Origin: an uncultured Bacteroidaceae bacterium
Lineage (GTDB): Bacteria > Bacteroidota > Bacteroidia > Bacteroidales > Bacteroidaceae
DNA length: 29,452 nt
NCBI GenBank assembly: GCA_934271655.1
Contig: CAKQRW010000041.1
Span: forward strand, 1 to 29,452
Direction: 5' to 3'
Position numbers and translations under genes: made by a program. Numbering within the stretch: the stretch's first letter is position 1; each line of letters begins with the position of its first letter. The notes beneath the pieces are model-generated. The model was not told where the DNA came from. It did no database searches and saw only the letters and a program-made list of their open reading frames with translations. Of the stretch, positions 26,149 to 29,452 are shown piece by piece.

Positions 26149-26170
26149 AATAATTTTAAGCACCTACTTA
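26149..26170 (-). repeat. Copy of the dispersed AAGTAGGTG repeat
   Basis: The minus strand reads TAAGTAGGTGCTTAAAATTATT. It closes the nested palindrome and borders the 22-bp tandem array. A shorter copy (GTAAGTAGGTGCTAATA) lies at about 26349-26365. Confidence 0.65.
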
Positions 26171-26280
26171 TCCTATGCTTTGCATACCGTCATCCTATGC
26201 TTTGCATACCGTCATCCTATGCTTTGCGCATAGTTGTCCTAAGGTTTTCGTGTAGTCATCTAAAAGGTATCGCATCGTCA
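26171..26280 (+). repeat. Five-copy 22-bp tandem repeat
   Basis: Units start at 26171, 26193, 26215, 26237 and 26259. The first two are identical (TCCTATGCTTTGCATACCGT plus CA) and the rest decay progressively. A related piece, CTATGCTTTGCGCAT, occurs at about 25738-25752, before the MITE-like element. Confidence 0.85.
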
Positions 26281-26311
26281 GCTTCACAATAATTATTCAT
26301 CTGTCACCAAC

Positions 26312-26343
26312 CCGGAAAATCTGCTGACCGGAAAATCTGCTGA
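26312..26343 (+). repeat. Perfect 16-bp direct duplication
   Basis: CCGGAAAATCTGCTGA occurs twice back to back at 26312-26327 and 26328-26343. Confidence 0.9.
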
Positions 26344-26364
26344 CCCAGTATTAGCACCTACTTA

Positions 26365-26427
26365 CAAAAAAGAGTCAGCCAGGGAGCGTGTCCTCTTTAG
26401 ATACGCTCTCTGGCTAACTCCTTTTTT
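26365..26427 (-). terminator. Terminator of the nif3/zinc-ribbon operon
   Basis: The arms GAGTCAGCCAGGGAGCGT and ACGCTCTCTGGCTAACTC (26372-26389 and 26403-26420) pair with two mismatches or wobbles. A runs on the left and T runs on the right flank it, so it can act in both directions. It lies about 20 nt past the zinc-ribbon gene stop. Confidence 0.85.
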
Positions 26428-26447
26428 CTTATGCATGCCAGCGAATA

Positions 26448-27266
26448 CTACTCGTCTTCCTTCTTGCGGCGACTTCTACGCTTTGGCTTATCCTCCTCAG
26501 GGGCATCAACCTTCACGCCTGCCAATTCAGGATCCACAAGAATGCGGCCACAATACTCGCATACGATTATCTTCTTGCGCATGCGCACATCAAGCTGACG
26601 CTGTGGAGGAATCTTGGCAAAGCAACCACCGCACGCATCTCGCTGCACATACACGATGCCGAGTCCGTTACGGCAATTCTTTCGTATACGCTTAAAACTC
26701 AGCAAGAGACGCGGGTCAATATTAGTTTCAAGATTCTTTGCCTTCTCACGCAGTTTCTCCTCGTCAGCCTTTGTCTCAGCAATAATCTCATCAAGTTCAT
26801 TCTTCTTGACATCAAGGTCCTGCATGCGTCCTTCGAGATCATTCTTACACTTGCTGAGTTGCTCTTCCTTCTGGCGGCACTGCGCCTGCGCCTCTCTTAT
26901 GCGCTTGTTGCAAAGTTCTATTTCCAGATTCTGGAATTCTATCTCCTTGTTAAGAAGGTCATATTCGCGGTTGTTGCGCACATTGTCAAGCTGCTGCTGA
27001 TATGAGGCAAGCTGCTGCTGAGCGGTGTCAATCTTGTTGTGATAGTCATTGACACGGTTACGCGACTCTTCCATCTCTGTCTCAATCTTGCCGATGCGAG
27101 TCTTGAGTCCTTCTATATCATCCTCAAGATCCTCTACCTCAAGAGGAAGCTCGCCACGCAATATGCGTATGCGGTCTATCTCCGAAAGGATTGTTTGCAA
27201 CTGATAGAGAGCCTTAAGCTTGTCCTCAACAGCCATGTCGGCTACATTTTCTTTTCTTTTTACCAT
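26448..27266 (-). CDS. Coiled-coil protein with C4 zinc ribbon (zf-RING_7/CT398 type)
   Basis: This 272-aa protein consists of a long coiled coil (about 14-185, rich in Glu, Lys, Gln and Leu) followed by a zinc ribbon with Cys212-x2-Cys215 (ACGGC) and Cys236-x2-Cys239 (CEYCG). A basic, acidic tail ends it. This matches the CT398-like zinc-ribbon family, suggested to bind nucleic acids; the exact role is unknown. It is 113 nt downstream of nif3 and probably in the same transcript, a pairing I recall from other Bacteroidetes. The start could also be Met11. Confidence 0.88.
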   Translation of the reverse strand: MVKRKENVADMAVEDKLKALYQLQTILSEIDRIRILRGELPLEVEDLEDDIEGLKTRIGKIETEMEESRNRVNDYHNKIDTAQQQLASYQQQLDNVRNNREYDLLNKEIEFQNLEIELCNKRIREAQAQCRQKEEQLSKCKNDLEGRMQDLDVKKNELDEIIAETKADEEKLREKAKNLETNIDPRLLLSFKRIRKNCRNGLGIVYVQRDACGGCFAKIPPQRQLDVRMRKKIIVCEYCGRILVDPELAGVKVDAPEEDKPKRRSRRKKEDE

Positions 27267-27379
27267 TACTTATTATTGGCGTGGGCTTAAGCTTGCCCTT
27301 TGCCTTTTTGAGTTTTACTATTTTTATATTGAATCTTCAGAAGCTATAGATACTATATAAGCCATAGAATTCACGAGTC

Positions 27380-28183
27380 CTACAAGCAGTTGATAGGATT
27401 TGTCTTCACCTCTGTGCTGATGACAGGAAGTGTAGGAGCTACGCGAGAGATTATCTCGTTGAAAAGCTCAAGCGTGTACTGCTCGCTCTCATAATGCCCC
27501 ATCTCAACGAGGAGCATCTTATCATCGTAGCCAAAGAAGCGGTGATAGCCTATCTCACCTGTAAGGAAAGCGTCTGCTCCCTTGGCTGCAGCTACAGGTA
27601 TAAGGGAAGAGCCTGCTCCTCCGCAGAGAGCCACACGACTTATAGTCTTGTGTCCCACTGTGTTGACCCGCAATGAGCGTATAGCAAATGTTTCCTTAAC
27701 CACCTCCATGAAGTCTTTTGCGTCGACAGGAGTCTGGAGAGTGCCAATGAGTCCGTCACCAGACGTAAGCGTCTGTCCGTTGCTCTCATAAGTGCCGCGC
27801 ATACTCAGCCACTCCACATTCTGGAGTCCAAGTTTCTCAGCTATCTTATAGTTGACACCTCCGTAGGCCACATCAAGATTGGTGTGGGCAGCATAGACAG
27901 CGATGCCCTTCTTGATGGCTTTGATTATGACACGTCCGTTGCTGTCATCCCCACTGATAGTTTTGATAGGATGGAACAGGAGCGGATGATGGCTGATGAT
28001 GAGGTTGCAGCCTTGGCGTATAGCCTCATCCACTACTTCTTCTGTGACGTCAAGACACAACAATGCCCCTGTAGCATCTGCATCCTTTGCTAATCCAATC
28101 TGCAATCCCGCGTTGTCGTAGCCGTCTTGCAGGGCCAAAGGAGCGAATTCTTCAAGGGCACTTAAAATCTCCTTTACTTTCAT
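27380..28183 (-). CDS. Nif3-like dinuclear metal centre protein (DUF34/YbgI family)
   Basis: This 267-aa protein has the metal ligands of the NIF3 family: ISHHPLLFH (His65, His66), AHTNLDVAYGGVN (Asp104), and GHYESEQ near the C-terminus (His230, Glu232), plus the GGAGSSLIPVAAAKGADAFLTGEIGYH core. The length fits the short form without the inserted PII-like domain. Members form hexameric toroids with two metal ions. They have been annotated as GTP cyclohydrolase 1 type 2, but the true function is not settled. Confidence 0.93.
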   Translation of the reverse strand: MKVKEILSALEEFAPLALQDGYDNAGLQIGLAKDADATGALLCLDVTEEVVDEAIRQGCNLIISHHPLLFHPIKTISGDDSNGRVIIKAIKKGIAVYAAHTNLDVAYGGVNYKIAEKLGLQNVEWLSMRGTYESNGQTLTSGDGLIGTLQTPVDAKDFMEVVKETFAIRSLRVNTVGHKTISRVALCGGAGSSLIPVAAAKGADAFLTGEIGYHRFFGYDDKMLLVEMGHYESEQYTLELFNEIISRVAPTLPVISTEVKTNPINCL

Positions 28184-28548
28184 TATTCGCTGAAATGTTT
28201 AGGCCGGCAGCTTGCTTCTGCCGTTATTCTTGTTACTTGTTTATGTTTGTCAGCCTCACGGCATAAAGCGAAGAGGCTTTTTTACATTTCGGTGCAAAGA
28301 TAGGTTTTTTTTGCGATACCATTTGTTAAAAAGATGTTAATTCTGCGCTTTCAGTCCATTTTTATTTGGATATTAAAGAGGAAATGCGCTAAATTTGCGG
28401 TGTACTACGGTAATAGTACACTATAACAATTTATTTTCATCAATCTATCAGCCAAAGAGCACGCAGCCTTGATTGCTGGACTGGCGGTCCACTTGCTGAC
28501 AAGTTTCGGAGTTCTTTCGCTGCAGAAAAAAAGAAAGGAGACTTTTCT
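28184..28548. other. Divergent promoter region between nif3 and the ABC gene
   Basis: No gene. For nif3, the minus strand has TATCTTTG (28302-28295), giving a leader of about 105 nt with small hairpins (CGGCAG/CTGCCG, AGCCTC/GAGGCT). For the ABC gene, TTTG (28365-28368) and TAAATTTG (28390-28397) are separated by 21 nt. Confidence 0.6.
28365..28397 (+). promoter_or_regulatory. Promoter of the ABC transporter gene
   Basis: TTTG, a 21-nt spacer and TAAATTTG give a near-consensus Bacteroidetes promoter. The leader of about 145 nt ends in a purine-rich AAAGAAAGGAG, a stronger ribosome site than most starts in this window. Confidence 0.6.
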
Positions 28549-29271
28549 ATGCTGGAAATCAAAGATGTGACCTATGGTTACAAAGAGGGCACGACAGTGC
28601 TGAACAATCTGTCGCTTGTTTACGACGAACCAGGAGTGTACGGACTGCTTGGGCTGAATGGAGCCGGCAAGTCGACACTACTCTACTTGATGATGGGCTT
28701 GCTTAGGCCACAAAAAGGATCTGTGACCATGGACGGTGTGGAGACATGGTGGAGAGAGCCAAAGGTGATGGGCGAGATGTTCATCGTGCCGGAAGAGTTT
28801 GAGTTGCCAAGAACAAGACTTGACAGGTATGTGGATACCCTCCGCCCATTCTACCCCAACTTTGACATGGCCCTGCTGAACCAGACATTGGAGATGTTTG
28901 AGCTGACAGGGCTGAGCGCCACTGCCGAGAGCAAGAACGGCGTACCAGCCATAGACATGAGAGGGCTGTCTATGGGCCAGAAGAAAAAGATATACCTGTG
29001 TGTGGCACTGGCGGCGAGGACAAAACTGCTGGTGATGGACGAGCCGACAAACGGTCTGGATATCCCAAGCAAGAGCCAGTTTCGGAAGGTGGTGGCACAT
29101 GGAATGAGGGAAGACCAGGTGATAGTCATCTCCACCCACCAGGTAAGAGACGTGGAGACGCTGCTTGACCATGTGACTATAGTAAAGGATGGTGTGGCCG
29201 TGGTGAATGAGAGACTTGACATGGAACAGCCCACCAACGTGGAGGAGATGTTCTTGAGGGTCTTCATGTAG
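28549..29271 (+). CDS. ABC transporter ATP-binding protein
   Basis: This 240-aa nucleotide-binding subunit has Walker A GLNGAGKST (35-43), a degenerate signature LSMGQKKK (140-147), Walker B KLLVMDEP (159-166), D-loop GLD and switch His197 (STHQ). It resembles the export-type ATPases (BcrA/YxlF-like) that pair with a separate permease. The expected permease seems to begin 9 nt downstream but is cut off. The transport substrate is unknown. Confidence 0.93.
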   Translation: MLEIKDVTYGYKEGTTVLNNLSLVYDEPGVYGLLGLNGAGKSTLLYLMMGLLRPQKGSVTMDGVETWWREPKVMGEMFIVPEEFELPRTRLDRYVDTLRPFYPNFDMALLNQTLEMFELTGLSATAESKNGVPAIDMRGLSMGQKKKIYLCVALAARTKLLVMDEPTNGLDIPSKSQFRKVVAHGMREDQVIVISTHQVRDVETLLDHVTIVKDGVAVVNERLDMEQPTNVEEMFLRVFM

Positions 29272-29280
29272 CCAGAGGCT

Positions 29281-29358
29281 ATGCGCACAGACATAGCCAT
29301 AGGCAAAACGGCACGCCTCTATGAAAGAATCAGCGGAATCACTTTTTTTTATAAGTAA
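29281..29358 (+). pseudogene. Truncated start of the ABC permease
   Basis: An ATG 9 nt after the ATPase stop opens a 25-codon frame, MRTDIAIGKTARLYERISG followed by ITFFYK. It looks like the cytoplasmic N-terminus that precedes the first helix of such permeases. It runs straight into a copy of the dispersed repeat (ATAAGTAAGTGCC) and stops at TAA 29356-29358. The rest is missing from the window, so an insertion or rearrangement probably broke the operon. Confidence 0.5.
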
Positions 29359-29377
29359 GTGCCTATTATTATTTTTT
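29351..29377 (+). repeat. Copy of the dispersed repeat next to the terminal inverted repeat
   Basis: ATAAGTAAGTGCCTATTATT followed by ATTTTTT resembles the TAAGTAGGTGCTCATAATTATTTT form. It abuts, and by 2 bp overlaps, the right arm of the 72-bp repeat. Confidence 0.45.
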
Positions 29378-29447
29378 AGGGTGTCCAGTTATATGTTCCG
29401 AAAAACAGATGCTGAAATCATCCGTTAAGTTGTTAATATAACGCTCT
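29376..29447. repeat. Right arm of the 72-bp perfect terminal inverted repeat
   Basis: Exact reverse complement of 1-72; the inner end reads TTAGGGTGTCCAG. Five further bases (GATAT) complete the window. Together with the truncated permease just inside, it is probably the end of an insertion sequence whose body lies outside the contig. Confidence 0.95.
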
Positions 29448-29452
29448 GATAT

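Overview
The window looks like a chromosomal contig from a Bacteroidales bacterium, most likely Prevotella/Segatella-like. Many starts are preceded by the Bacteroidetes -7 box TAnnTTTG, often with a TTG 19-20 nt upstream. The gene set also fits the phylum: a holA/HSDR_N divergent pair, a Nif3/zinc-ribbon pair, NodT-type RND efflux under LytTR control, secreted carbohydrate-active proteins, and ISAzo13 and IS1380 remnants. No rRNA, tRNA or CRISPR array was seen.

Layout. (1) 69-6124, minus strand: a compact four-gene operon coding, in transcription order, for a vWA-like lipoprotein, a small three-helix membrane protein, a tubulin/FtsZ-like GTPase and a 976-aa protein with a C-terminal actin/Hsp70-like ATPase domain. 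The junctions are a 4-nt overlap or gaps of 4-5 nt. A long leader (about 6125-6490) carries strong hairpins, one of them terminator-like. This is the best candidate here for an undescribed system. (2) 6686-8410: decayed ISAzo13-like and IS1380-like transposase genes. (3) 8548-10617: a secreted six-hairpin-glycosidase-like protein, followed by a terminator and an AAA-ATPase relic. (4) 11145-19118: an RND efflux operon (membrane fusion protein, inner-membrane pump, outer-membrane factor) and a divergent LytS/LytTR-type two-component system. (5) 19119-21253: a gene relic, a hotdog thioesterase and a secreted CE1-like esterase. (6) 21631-23463: an XRE regulator and about 1.25 kb of AT-rich noncoding DNA with a cluster of TTTACA/TGTAAA words. 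(7) 23464-25257: divergent holA and an HSDR_N-type nuclease-fold gene. (8) 25258-26447: about 1.2 kb of noncoding DNA packed with tandem and inverted repeats and MITE-like elements. (9) 26372-28183: nif3 and a coiled-coil zinc-ribbon gene. (10) 28549-29358: an ABC ATPase and what looks like a permease gene cut off after about 25 codons.

The window is bounded by a perfect 72-bp inverted repeat (1-72 and 29376-29447). The left arm contributes two bases of the stop codon of the actin-like gene. The right arm lies 17 bp beyond the end of the broken permease frame. The simplest reading is that both contig ends run into copies of one repeat, probably an insertion sequence, in opposite orientation. 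A short dispersed repeat (core AAGTAGGTGCTCA followed by AAATTATTTT) recurs through the intergenic regions, and in one orientation it carries a TAATTTTG promoter box. By eye the cytoskeleton-like operon and the 22-23 kb region are clearly more AT-rich than the efflux block. This, with the nearby IS remnants, suggests that the four-gene operon is an accessory acquisition.
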